From: JADHUC01 sp964617665
Lineage (GTDB): Bacteria > Planctomycetota > Planctomycetia > Pirellulales > Pirellulaceae
DNA: 11,258 bases
Reading direction: 5' to 3'
NCBI GenBank assembly: GCA_964617665.1
Contig: CAZUAH010000457.1
Location: forward strand, 1-11,258
Shown: positions 1 to 8,753 of the stretch, piece after piece
How positions within the stretch are numbered: position 1 is the first letter of the stretch
Layout: every line of letters begins with the position of its first letter
Translations under genes and position numbers: made by a program
Notes under the pieces: model-generated
Databases searched by the model: none
The model's input: only the letters and a program-made list of their open reading frames with translations
What the model was told of the DNA's origin: nothing

Positions 1-3000
1 TCTGACCGGTCGCACCCAATCGACTGACCGGCACACTGAACCGGACGTCCACGACGTGCAGGCCGGGTGCCTTGATGTAGATCGCGGGTTGATCGTCGGC
101 TGGCTGTGGTACCCCTTGCCGCGCCTTCACAGTTTCCTTCTCGAACAGTTGTGCAGCGGCTGGTTTCTTGATTTGCACCGTGTCCGGTCTCCCAGCCGAG
201 CCAGCGTCCGAGACCCGTATCGTGCGAGCATTGTCGGCCAGGGTGGCCGGCCGGCCATTGATCTCGATCTTCTCCAAAGCCACTTCACCCAGCGGCAAGG
301 CGATTCGTGTCCATTCATCGTCCCAGTTGTGGACTAATACACGACCATCAAAGCGCGCTACGTCGTTCTGAAGCCGGCCTGAGAATTCGGCGTAACTGAC
401 AATCGCTCGGACGGCCGGAGGGGCGTCGTCCGGCATTTCTGGATGAGCTTGTTTCCACAACCGCAGGAACTCGTCGTGCGGGAGGTATACCCTCGTGTTC
501 TCTAACGGATTCTCGTCGTCCGGGTCATAAGGGATGAACAGAGTCAGATCGGGCTGACGCACTTGATCTGTTGGAGCTTGAACCTTTCCCGTGACCCCGG
601 TTTCCTGTGCGACGTTCGCGTCTGCCGTGAACAACAGGCCGATGCAAACCACGGCAGCAGCTGCTGCGGGTTCGGCCATGGACGCTTTAATTGCAGCGAT
701 AATCATCAACAATAGCCACAAACCACCGGCTGCCAGTGCGCCGAGTAGCAGTCCGTCCAGCAAAGGCGTCCAGGCCAGCGGTACCAGCCCCGCTAAACCA
801 AGCGGAGCTGCCAGCCCCACAATGAAGGCAATGGTACGTCGCGCTCCGCGTGCACGCCGCCAGATCCAGGCGGCCAGTAGCACGGCGGCGACAATCACCC
901 ACTTTAAAGTGCGTGCGGCCGCTCTGTCCTGGAGCCCGAGTACCAACTCGCCGGGGCCACCCTCGCGACGGAAGCGGATCGCCTCGGCTCCGTGTGTCTC
1001 CAGGGCAACACGCAGTGAAAGGCGCGCTCGTTCACCGCGCTGAATACGCAGCTCCTGTTCGATCTGGACCGACGGGCCAGCCGGTGGAATGGTCGTTGGC
1101 GGCTGGGGAGCTTCAGCTTCTGCTTCCCTGTCCCCATCGGCCGAGTACTCAGTTACAGTTGGCACTGGAGACAGAGCTGCTTCGGAGCCGGCACCTGAAC
1201 GTGCCGTCGCACCGGAATCCAACTTGACGGTTTGCCCGTCCTGTGCCACAGCCATGCGGCGAAGTTGCTGCGGCTCAGTCGTCCCGCTGATATGCTGCAC
1301 TGATCCGTCTGCGAACGCGAAGAGCCCTCCGCCGGGGTGGTTACTCCACGTCGCCTTTTCAATCCAATCGTCGATTCGACGTGCCGTGCCGAAGCCACCG
1401 GCGAACCATAGACCGCCATCGGTTACCTCCCCGACGACGATGGTGTTGCTGGTACCGTCGGTGATCTCGCCCATACGCAGCCCTCGGTCGAAGCCAATGA
1501 TTCCGCGCGTGCTGCGGAGCCCGTGCGGTGAATCCGTGCCTGTGACGGCCACATAGGAAGTTTTCAGAAAACCTTCCTGAGTTGCTAACGGCGCTGGATC
1601 GGAAGGGCAGAATAGCGTGTGGGGAGCTATGCCCTGGAGCAATGCGGCGTTGTGAGGGTGATCCCACGGCAAATCACGACGAAGGTTGTCGTACAGATTC
1701 CGTTGCTCCAGGAAGGGCAGTATCGCCACCATCCAACTGAACTGTCGGTCGCGTGGCACATTATGCGGCCCAATCGCGGCTGGCGGAAACTCTCCGTAAG
1801 TGTCGTGGTAGTTGTGCAGAGCTAGAGCGATCTGTTTGAGGTTGTTGTTGCATTGCGAGCGCCGCGCCGCTTCTCGGGCGGATTGGGTGGCTGGTAGCAG
1901 CAAAGCTGCGAGCACGCCGATGATGGCGATAACCACGAGAAGCTCGACGACGGTAAATCGGCCTCTGGCACCGGTTTTGACCAGCGTGAACAGGCCCGCG
2001 ACGATGACCGCCAGCACAAGCCCGCCAAGCTTCCATAGCAATCTGGACGTGCTCTGTTCCGCAATCGCTCCAGCCAGACGAGTCACTAGCGTGGGACGAG
2101 AGGGCGGTGTTACCGGCTGGAACTCGCCATCGGTTGACACCCAGTCGGTCCCGTCGGGCGGGTGTACGTACCACGTGGTGCCCAATGTGGTCATGTCAAT
2201 TTTGGGCGCGCTCTGACGGATGGTTTGGGGCCACAGTCGTTTCCATGTACCGCTGGCGGCCAAGGGTGGGCTGTTCGTTTCGTACAACAGCGTCAGATCG
2301 CGCGGTTCGTCGGCCGAGCCTGCTTCCGCGGCCGGCAAGGGGACGATGTAGGTGCCCTGCTTCTGGCGCACTTCAATTGGTTCGCTGTCGAGCATGACGG
2401 ACCACAAGTCGGCATTGGCGGGCAACGTTACAGGTACGTGTTGCAGGTTCAAACTGCGGAGCCAGAACCGGGCCTGATGGCGCATCCGACCGTGGCGGCC
2501 GGCGACGCTGACGATCTCGGCCGTTTCGCATATCGCAGTCAGAACAGCCTCAGACTTGTGACGGGTGGCCGAGATTGTCAATCGGTACGGCAATCGTTGA
2601 TACTGGTATGCTGCAACGATCCGCTGGCTAGGAGCATACGCTTTCGGTTTGAACACATCCGCTGGGTCCAGGTCACGCAGATTCTCTGGTTCGTAGGCGA
2701 TCTGCTGATCGCTGGCTGCTTCCACAGCCACAATGCCGCTTTGCCTCGATACGTCCTGCAAAGCCAGAACGGGAACAGCAACGGGCGTGTTGGCTTCGGC
2801 AGCGACGGCTTCCTCGCCCGCATCACCACCGTTCGCACCGCGAACGGCGCCAGCCTGCGTAGAAAACGTCTGTCCAAAATCCACGGCCAGTGTCAGGTCG
2901 CCCGTGACAGGCCGGTCTAGGACGATCTGCCACGAGTACAATTCGGCGCCCGCGGTATCCGCGTTGGGTAGTGGCGTATGCCGCTGTTCGATGACTCGTG

Positions 3001-5248
3001 CCGCCGAGTTCACGGGGATGATTCGGATCTTCTCGCCAACGGCCGCAGGCAGTGCAAATCGCACTTGCCGAATCTTCCCTTGGCGAATGTGCAGGTCAAG
3101 TTGATAGTGCACATCCAATTTACCGCGGTCCAGCCGCACGAAAGCCAGTGTTTCCGCCGACACCTTGGGCGGTTTCGTTCGGACTCGAAGCCGCCCACTC
3201 ACGCGTCCTTCGTCCTGGTAACGGTATCGCAGGGCGGTACCCGCGGCTCGCGACGAAGTATCGCTCGACCGGTCGGCGGCCACTGGCTGCAAATCGTCTG
3301 ACAAGTCCGACATCAGCAGGTCGATGTCTGGCGGCGCCTTGACCAACACGGTCCCCTCAACTTCGTCCGCACCGACCAATCGCAGTTCGGGCAACGGTAG
3401 TTCACTGAAACCTTCATCCTGCACCAACCAGTCATCGGTAAGCCGCCGGGCCGTCAGCGCGATTTCCAGCGATTGGTTGGGGCTCAATGGTTGAACGAGA
3501 TCGAATCGTATGGTCCGCAAAAGTCCATCCGCGGCGGGATCTGCACTAGCCCGCTCCACAGATTCCCACTCAACGGGCTGATCACCAGACAACACAGAAG
3601 TGACTTCCCAGTCGCTCGGCAATTGCATCTGGACGTCGAAAATTGGAGCGTACCGCGGTTCGACGGACACGCTGCCTCGCAAGACTAGACCTGCCTGGTC
3701 AACCTCAACCAAAGTCGCCACTGAAGCCTGCAGCGTCCGGTGCCGTGGAATCACACGCAACGGCAATTCGAACTCCTCGTCCCAAAACGCGAACGCCATT
3801 GGTGCGTTGTCCATCGGCGTTGGGACATCGGCCGTGATGATGTGATCAAGGGGGCCGTCAGGTTGATCGTCACCGGCAGGGGTATCGTGTGCAGCGTCCT
3901 TGTTTTCGCTCATCTCATCGCCGGGCACGATTTCCAAGCTGGTGACGGTGTCTGCAGCATCACTCGCCGATGATCGTTCGGGACGGATGCCGGCCAGAGC
4001 GCCTACCTCGACTCGCAGAGACGGCGATGGATATAGCAATACCGTCCCAACATGCGACGCGGCCTGAAGCACTCTGACCGTCGGCATGCTCCAATCCGTG
4101 GCCAACGGTACGGACGCGAACCCAATTAGCCGTACAGCACGACGGCCGATGAACGGCTTGCGAAATGTCAGCGTGACAGCGGTCGTGCCGTTGGCCTGCT
4201 CTTGGATCGTCCAGGCTGCCAGTTCGGGCGCTTCGACATCAGCCACATCCACAGAATCAGGCAAGTGGAGTTGAAAGGTGTCCGTTGCGCGGGCGTACAC
4301 GTCCAGATCGAGGACGACCTGCCAGCGGAGGCCAGCCGGTTCAATGTGGCCGGTCGAGTGGCTATTGACAAAGACCAGGGGCGTCCGGTTGCCACTACCG
4401 AAACGATCTGACACCACAAGCGGCACCAAGCCCGTGTGATCGACGGCAACGCGGAATGTCTGTTGACCGTTGTCGCTGCTGTCGGATTGCAGCATCGTCT
4501 CGTCGACTTGCAGTTGCTTGCCCTCGTCAAGCCGAATTAGTATTTCTGATGCCGGCACTGGGGGCAGCTTGAGTGTGGTTGCCAGGTCACCGCCCTTACT
4601 TGCCAACGGGGCTGACATCTTCAATACGAGTTCGCCCCGGCCCTTCTTCTTGAGAAGCAGAAACAGTGTTCCGTCATCCTTGCGACCAAACTGGGCCGGC
4701 TCGCCGCCCAATTGCGCCGACTCGATTGCCAAACCGCCGAAGGGCAGGTCGATCGCCTGCCAGTCTCCGCGCAGTTTGGCGATTTGGACACGGCCGGTTA
4801 GCCGCAGTTCGTGGTCACCAAGCTGCGCTTCGTATGACGCCTGTGCCAACACCGCATCTGCCGGCGGGACCGTGTGTGATTCGACGTGACGCTGGGCATC
4901 ACGCCGCAACCCCAGAATCTCCTCGCGCGGCATCAACACGCCTTTGGACGAATTGCCAAACAGCACCTTCAATTGGTCGGAAGGAATATAGACATTCCGA
5001 ATTCGTGGTGGTCCTTTGGCAATTTGAGCGAAGGCAGATGAAGGAAGCAGGCACAATAGACACAATGCAAGCCACAGTGAGACGAATCTCCTGACTGAAG
5101 GGTCGCTCGGCGCGGGTCTCTGACCCCGCAGCAACTTACGACCGACGGTCTCCCAGGATCTGGACGACCCACGGTCAGCGGTGTGGCTCGGTCGGGAGAC
5201 CGGCCACAGCGACGTGGGCGCGCGCGATTTTCGATTTTGACTATTCAT
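1..5248 (-). CDS. Giant exported multi-module membrane protein with internal DUF1559 pseudopilin-like domain (3' end outside window)
   Basis: The frame is open from ATG 5248 to the left edge, with 1749 residues visible and no stop. The start is set by an AAGGGGG ribosome site 5 bases upstream and overlaps the previous gene's end by 8 bases. Residues 1-50 are a basic extension. Residues 52-74 are a signal peptide (VRRF, then a Leu/Cys-rich core, SAFA before Q75). An N-terminal module follows, with VYIPSDQLKVLF at 86-97 and DWQAIDLPFGG near 163-173. Beta-module copies start near residues 485, 673 and 881. Residue 1074-1090 is a membrane helix; 1091-1322 is a DUF1559-type domain. Helices follow near 1450-1464, 1472-1490 and 1497-1520, then a signal-like stretch 1524-1548 and a second N-terminal module with VYLPHDEFLRLW at 1587-1598. 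Arg/Lys clusters (1091-1097, 1465-1471) fit cytoplasmic loops, so the large domains should lie outside the cytoplasm. It is paralogous to the upstream gene. The function is unknown; a structural envelope role is inference. Confidence 0.9.
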   Translation of the reverse strand, partial: MNSQNRKSRAPTSLWPVSRPSHTADRGSSRSWETVGRKLLRGQRPAPSDPSVRRFVSLWLALCLLCLLPSSAFAQIAKGPPRIRNVYIPSDQLKVLFGNSSKGVLMPREEILGLRRDAQRHVESHTVPPADAVLAQASYEAQLGDHELRLTGRVQIAKLRGDWQAIDLPFGGLAIESAQLGGEPAQFGRKDDGTLFLLLKKKGRGELVLKMSAPLASKGGDLATTLKLPPVPASEILIRLDEGKQLQVDETMLQSDSSDNGQQTFRVAVDHTGLVPLVVSDRFGSGNRTPLVFVNSHSTGHIEPAGLRWQVVLDLDVYARATDTFQLHLPDSVDVADVEAPELAAWTIQEQANGTTAVTLTFRKPFIGRRAVRLIGFASVPLATDWSMPTVRVLQAASHVGTVLLYPSPSLRVEVGALAGIRPERSSASDAADTVTSLEIVPGDEMSENKDAAHDTPAGDDQPDGPLDHIITADVPTPMDNAPMAFAFWDEEFELPLRVIPRHRTLQASVATLVEVDQAGLVLRGSVSVEPRYAPIFDVQMQLPSDWEVTSVLSGDQPVEWESVERASADPAADGLLRTIRFDLVQPLSPNQSLEIALTARRLTDDWLVQDEGFSELPLPELRLVGADEVEGTVLVKAPPDIDLLMSDLSDDLQPVAADRSSDTSSRAAGTALRYRYQDEGRVSGRLRVRTKPPKVSAETLAFVRLDRGKLDVHYQLDLHIRQGKIRQVRFALPAAVGEKIRIIPVNSAARVIEQRHTPLPNADTAGAELYSWQIVLDRPVTGDLTLAVDFGQTFSTQAGAVRGANGGDAGEEAVAAEANTPVAVPVLALQDVSRQSGIVAVEAASDQQIAYEPENLRDLDPADVFKPKAYAPSQRIVAAYQYQRLPYRLTISATRHKSEAVLTAICETAEIVSVAGRHGRMRHQARFWLRSLNLQHVPVTLPANADLWSVMLDSEPIEVRQKQGTYIVPLPAAEAGSADEPRDLTLLYETNSPPLAASGTWKRLWPQTIRQSAPKIDMTTLGTTWYVHPPDGTDWVSTDGEFQPVTPPSRPTLVTRLAGAIAEQSTSRLLWKLGGLVLAVIVAGLFTLVKTGARGRFTVVELLVVIAIIGVLAALLLPATQSAREAARRSQCNNNLKQIALALHNYHDTYGEFPPAAIGPHNVPRDRQFSWMVAILPFLEQRNLYDNLRRDLPWDHPHNAALLQGIAPHTLFCPSDPAPLATQEGFLKTSYVAVTGTDSPHGLRSTRGIIGFDRGLRMGEITDGTSNTIVVGEVTDGGLWFAGGFGTARRIDDWIEKATWSNHPGGGLFAFADGSVQHISGTTEPQQLRRMAVAQDGQTVKLDSGATARSGAGSEAALSPVPTVTEYSADGDREAEAEAPQPPTTIPPAGPSVQIEQELRIQRGERARLSLRVALETHGAEAIRFRREGGPGELVLGLQDRAAARTLKWVIVAAVLLAAWIWRRARGARRTIAFIVGLAAPLGLAGLVPLAWTPLLDGLLLGALAAGGLWLLLMIIAAIKASMAEPAAAAAVVCIGLLFTADANVAQETGVTGKVQAPTDQVRQPDLTLFIPYDPDDENPLENTRVYLPHDEFLRLWKQAHPEMPDDAPPAVRAIVSYAEFSGRLQNDVARFDGRVLVHNWDDEWTRIALPLGEVALEKIEINGRPATLADNARTIRVSDAGSAGRPDTVQIKKPAAAQLFEKETVKARQGVPQPADDQPAIYIKAPGLHVVDVRFSVPVSRLGATGQ
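1283..1978 (-). other. Internal DUF1559 (pseudopilin-like) domain of the giant protein
   Basis: This covers residues 1091-1322 of the giant protein. It opens with GRFTVVELLVVIAIIGVLAA, the type IV pilin-like N-terminal helix, with Phe1098 at +1 and Glu1102 at +5. It continues with AREAARRSQCNNNLKQIALA and LHNYHDTYGEFPP, then MGEITDGTSNTIVVGE (about 1254-1269), and ends with the NHPGGG and FADGS motifs at 1303-1316. These are hallmarks of the planctomycete DUF1559 (SBP_bac_10) family. Members normally begin at their own start codon with this helix. Here the helix follows a membrane segment and a short basic loop inside a much longer chain. The residue before Phe is Arg rather than Gly. Confidence 0.93.
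2384..3796 (-). repeat. Three divergent beta-module repeats in the giant protein
   Basis: Three copies of a roughly 70-residue protein module start at residues 485 (FAFWDEEFELPLRV), 673 (YRYQDEGRVSGRLRV) and 881 (YQYQRLPYRLTI). Shared pattern: two aromatics one residue apart, then alternating hydrophobics, about 20 further residues to a charged strand, then an LP pair (LPSDW, LPAAV, LPAN). Spacing is 188 and 208 residues. The homology is visible only in protein, not DNA, so this is old internal duplication. The same module occurs three times in the neighbouring 1168-residue protein. Confidence 0.65.
5146..5202. repeat. 9-base inverted repeat within the giant gene's N-terminal extension
   Basis: CGGTCTCCC at 5146-5154 is exactly complementary to GGGAGACCG at 5194-5202, with a 39-base loop. 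A second, bulged hairpin (GCGGGTC with GACCCCGC) lies at about 5112-5129. Both fall in the stretch coding for the basic 50-residue extension before the signal peptide. They could fold in the mRNA downstream of the start codon. No function is established. Confidence 0.4.
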
Positions 5249-8200
5249 CGCTGCCCCCTTCTGGTTTGCCCCTCTTGTCCTCAGGCTCATCGGTGACCGG
5301 AGCATCTTCTGATGCCGCTGCGCCGTCAGCCGAATCCGTTTCGGCCACCTTGTCATCGTCCGCCTCGGGATTTGTCGGTCCCTGGCCATCGGGGGAAGAT
5401 TCGGAGGCAGGCGGCTCGACCGTCGGGATCTCGGAAGGACGGCCGGCACCCGCTGCGGGTGCGGCCCGCGCAGTGACATCTCGTCTGGTGGGCGATGGCC
5501 TGGAGGGGCGGGTTCGATAGACGTGCAGCAGCCAGACAGCAAGCCAGAGTGCTACGACGCCGGCGATCCCCAGTCGTGAAGCCAGCAGCCAACTGTTCAC
5601 AAACGACGGTGCAAACAGACCAACGAATAGGGCAGCCAGTACGAAAGCGAGAATCGTGAATACTTTGGCTTCAAGAGAGCACCGTACCAGCACTCCACCA
5701 ATGGCCAAGACGATCAGGCTGGCAATGGTGGTCATCGTGGGGATGTACCAGTAGTCAATATTCAGTTCCGTGCTGTCGGTGAGAGTACTGAACAGATAGG
5801 TCGTGCCACCGACCTGGAAGTCAAACGATGCAGTGTCTTGGGGAAACCAACCGTCCGGATTGTCGGGGGCTCGGCTGATCCGGCGTGAATCCCACAGCCC
5901 AACACCGATATGGCTAGTGAATCCCTCGGGATTGCCCATTAGGCGATAGTCCTTCGGTACCCAGAGGCGAACGTACAACTTCTGGAATTTGACGCCTTCG
6001 TCGAATTGTGGAAGCGGCAAACGCAACAGGTCGGTGATATCCAATTCCTCTCCGGGCAGCGGCGTTTCGAAGAGCGTGGCGATCTGGAACGGCTCGTCCG
6101 AGTCGGCCGTGCGGGCCACATTGATGAAGTACGTTTTGTCCTCGGGGCCGGCACCAGGTGCGGCGGGCGCTTTCTCGGGCGCCACGGTTTGTCCGGCTAC
6201 GGTGATGCCCAGAATTCGCGGATCGCGGAGGGTGATCGCAAGACGCTGACGCTCACTAGATTTCAGATCGTATCGGGCTCGCACCGTGATGGGGCCGTCT
6301 TCCGTAATGACGGCCTCGATATAGGCTCGGCGAACGACGGTCTTGACGACGTCCTGAAGTTCATGTTTCGTGACATTCAACGTCAACTCAGCCGGATGTT
6401 CGTAGTAGCGGTACGTCAGGTACGGTTGAGTTGTACCGATCGGTGCCGACAGTTCTCGGGGATCGATCTCTTCCAGGCCGGTCATCGTTGCTTCGATGGA
6501 TAGGGCGCGGTCCTTGTGGATGGCGATCTCGCCGGTTTCTCGATCCGCGTCGAGCACTATGATCGGTTGAAGTTCAAACTGCGCACCTTGATCGGGAATG
6601 GATATCCTTTGATCGTATGTCGCCGTGAACGAACGCTGGCCGATCGCTTCGGAATGCAGCACAATCGTCCATTCGACCGTACCGCCCTCGGCCGCTGTGT
6701 CCGCCTTACGCCGTTCCTTGATTCCATCTCCTTCCACCTGCAGGCGGTCGGACACTGCGGCGGGCACAGCCAAACGAAATGTGGTTGTGCCGGCAAACTG
6801 AATCTCGTAGTGGAATGCCGTGGTGACTTGCAGCACGTCTTCCTTGACGTTGGCCATCGTGCCGACGATGACAAACGTACGTCGCGGTCGTTCGGTGATC
6901 GTCTGCACAATGCTGACGGGCCGCGTGACGAACGAAAACGCCGCGGCTAGCATCGATCCCTTGGGGACTTGCGGCAGGAATCCCTTCGCCCCCAACTCCG
7001 AGGGCGTGGCGGCCCGGGCGGCCTCGAGCTGTGCCGAATCGGTCTTTACCTCCAGCGACTCCGGGGCAATTACAGCGACCAGCCCCTGTTCGCGCGTAGC
7101 ATTCAACGGTTCGAGCAACGGCAACGCCAGCTCGCCAGCGGGTTTGTCACGCGATTGGCTTGCAGTGACGGCTACCGTCAACTCGCCGAGCAGTCTTTTG
7201 GTGAAATACACCGTCAACGTTTGATCATCCTCGCCCGCGGTCACCTCGAACCGTTCCATCGATTCGGTGCTGACGTCGTCCACTTGAAATTCGGCAGGCA
7301 AACGGAAGGTCAGCGCAAAGATCCCGGATCGCGAGACCTGATACGCGAACGTGCCGTGTGTGGTAAGTCGCGTCTTCTCTAGAAGAATCGAAAGGTGACT
7401 GTCGACGACAATGCGAGGTTTCAGTTGCGAGGCAACCACCGACAGCTTATGGTCCGGCGTGAAGAATTTGTAGAAAGTGCTACGCGGTTTCTGCAACGAC
7501 TCTGGAGCGTCGTCGGCGTCAATGCGTGTGATCGACTCGCGCACCACGTACTCCAGTCCCACATCTTCAGCGCCGCGGACTGCCAGAATCCCGCTCTCTC
7601 GTGCGACGCCGACTGCACGTACGTGCCCAACTTGGAACGCCTGATCGGACATGGGCGATTCGGTGTGCAACTCCAAGCAGACTTCTTCTGCGGCCGGAGC
7701 GTGCAACCGGACCTTCACGGTTTGGCGGTCGTCAACGGTTTCGGTTTGCCAATCGCGCAAGCCGGGTGCCTGTACATCCAGCAAACGCTGATCGGTCGGC
7801 ACTTCGACGACCAATTCGTCAAGCGATCCGCGCAAGATCTGATAATCGAAGGCCGCATGCGTGTGGACAACGCCATCGCCCACGTCGACTGCAATCGTGT
7901 CAGTTACGTTTGCCAGGCCGGCAGCCTGATCCGTGCTACCCGACTTGGGTTGCCAACCGACTGTGAATTGGCTGGTGGATCCCAAGACCGCGCGCACGCG
8001 AGTGACGCCCTGTGGATCGGTTTGCAGCTCCGAGGTGCGCCGGGGTGTGACTTGCACGGCCAGATCTTTCTCAGGTATCTCCAACTCCAAGTTGCTGACT
8101 CCCACGGACGGGCATTCGACCGCGAAGCTCCGTCCCTCGGTCGCCGACTTCACTCCGGTTACCAGGGTCAGCTTGATCTGGTGCTTGCCCTGTCCCTGTA

Positions 8201-8747
8201 CAAGCAACTCGTAGCGTCCCTCCCCAACGCCTCGCAATAACACAGCTCCGTCTTCTGTTTGGGCCGATCCAATGGCGGAATCGCCAAACTCGACCGGCAA
8301 CCGCGCCCATTCCGCACTTAGCACTTCGACATCCAACGTTGCTTCCAAGTGCACCAAGTCGCCTTTGACTGCACCAACGTAGTCGGCACGTGTGATGACA
8401 CCGTTTACCGGCGGTGTGATGGGCGGCCGATCCGGTTTGACTAACCGATTCCACATTTCCAGAAACTGCGCGTAAGGAAGCACGATCGAGGAATCCTCGT
8501 CCTCGAACACATCGCGCAGGTTCTTGAACGGCAGGTAAATGACGTGCTCCTGGCGCAAGGGCGGATCGGTGCCGGACTCCTGTGCGCCGGGTGTTTTCTC
8601 CTCGGACGCTTTCGCGGCAGGCGACTCTGCCCCATCGGGTTCTCTCTTCGCCGGAGGAGACGGTTCGGCAGCCGGCATGTCTTGCCACATACCTGGACCG
8701 CTAACCGCAAACAGAAGAGCAAGAGGAAATACGAACAAACGTGACAT
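5241..8747 (-). CDS. Large exported beta-rich protein with three C-terminal membrane helices, paralogue of the giant protein
   Basis: This complete 1168-residue protein starts at ATG 8747 behind a near-perfect AAGGAGGT site. Residues 1-27 form a signal peptide (hydrophobic LFVFPLALLFAVSG, possible cleavage at MPA/AEP). A Pro/Glu-rich linker follows to about residue 65. The N-terminal module is next: VIYLPFKNLRDVF at 69-81, IVLPYAQFLEMW at 88-99 and EWARLPVEFG near 146-155. Three beta modules start at 426, 604 and 779. Membrane helices lie near 1004-1022, 1029-1048 and 1058-1076. Basic residues just after the last helix suggest the Asp/Glu-rich tail, 1080-1168, is cytoplasmic, leaving about 1000 residues outside. 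It is the first gene of an operon with the giant gene. I recognise no enzymatic motif and do not assign a function. Confidence 0.93.
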   Translation of the reverse strand: MSRLFVFPLALLFAVSGPGMWQDMPAAEPSPPAKREPDGAESPAAKASEEKTPGAQESGTDPPLRQEHVIYLPFKNLRDVFEDEDSSIVLPYAQFLEMWNRLVKPDRPPITPPVNGVITRADYVGAVKGDLVHLEATLDVEVLSAEWARLPVEFGDSAIGSAQTEDGAVLLRGVGEGRYELLVQGQGKHQIKLTLVTGVKSATEGRSFAVECPSVGVSNLELEIPEKDLAVQVTPRRTSELQTDPQGVTRVRAVLGSTSQFTVGWQPKSGSTDQAAGLANVTDTIAVDVGDGVVHTHAAFDYQILRGSLDELVVEVPTDQRLLDVQAPGLRDWQTETVDDRQTVKVRLHAPAAEEVCLELHTESPMSDQAFQVGHVRAVGVARESGILAVRGAEDVGLEYVVRESITRIDADDAPESLQKPRSTFYKFFTPDHKLSVVASQLKPRIVVDSHLSILLEKTRLTTHGTFAYQVSRSGIFALTFRLPAEFQVDDVSTESMERFEVTAGEDDQTLTVYFTKRLLGELTVAVTASQSRDKPAGELALPLLEPLNATREQGLVAVIAPESLEVKTDSAQLEAARAATPSELGAKGFLPQVPKGSMLAAAFSFVTRPVSIVQTITERPRRTFVIVGTMANVKEDVLQVTTAFHYEIQFAGTTTFRLAVPAAVSDRLQVEGDGIKERRKADTAAEGGTVEWTIVLHSEAIGQRSFTATYDQRISIPDQGAQFELQPIIVLDADRETGEIAIHKDRALSIEATMTGLEEIDPRELSAPIGTTQPYLTYRYYEHPAELTLNVTKHELQDVVKTVVRRAYIEAVITEDGPITVRARYDLKSSERQRLAITLRDPRILGITVAGQTVAPEKAPAAPGAGPEDKTYFINVARTADSDEPFQIATLFETPLPGEELDITDLLRLPLPQFDEGVKFQKLYVRLWVPKDYRLMGNPEGFTSHIGVGLWDSRRISRAPDNPDGWFPQDTASFDFQVGGTTYLFSTLTDSTELNIDYWYIPTMTTIASLIVLAIGGVLVRCSLEAKVFTILAFVLAALFVGLFAPSFVNSWLLASRLGIAGVVALWLAVWLLHVYRTRPSRPSPTRRDVTARAAPAAGAGRPSEIPTVEPPASESSPDGQGPTNPEADDDKVAETDSADGAAASEDAPVTDEPEDKRGKPEGGSDE
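5254..5260 (-). promoter_or_regulatory. Ribosome binding site of the giant gene, inside the upstream coding sequence
   Basis: On the minus strand, AAGGGGG lies 5 bases before ATG 5248, within the last codons of the 1168-residue gene. It decides the start of the giant gene and, with the 8-base overlap of ATG and the upstream TAG, points to translational coupling. Confidence 0.7.
6198..7472 (-). repeat. Three beta-module repeats in the 1168-residue protein
   Basis: Copies start at residues 426 (YKFFTPDHKLSVVA), 604 (FSFVTRPVSIVQ) and 779 (YRYYEHPAELTLNV). Each has the paired aromatics, alternating hydrophobics and, in the first two, a later Phe/Leu-rich strand ending in LPA or VPA (FALTFRLPAEF, TFRLAVPAAV). 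Spacing is 178 and 175 residues, close to that in the giant protein. Copies one and three are each preceded by a related lead-in, SGILAV and GEIAIH; the giant's third copy is preceded by SGIVAV. The likely fold is a beta sandwich, which is inference. Confidence 0.65.
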
Positions 8748-8753
8748 GATGCC

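Noticed and set aside
1..680. A separate gene starting at internal Met1524 of the giant frame
   Set aside because: No stop separates it from the preceding domains and no clear ribosome site is seen, so it is treated as part of one fused gene; an extra internal start is not excluded.
2162..2920. 252-codon plus-strand open frame, and many shorter plus-strand frames across 56-5094
   Set aside because: They lie antisense to the giant gene, whose frame I translated throughout and which shows coherent domains. The plus-strand products have no recognisable motif or ribosome site and fit codon-bias shadows.
7395..8240. 281-codon plus-strand open frame
   Set aside because: It is antisense to the well-supported 1168-residue gene; its composition is rich in Arg, His, Gln and Cys with no family signature.
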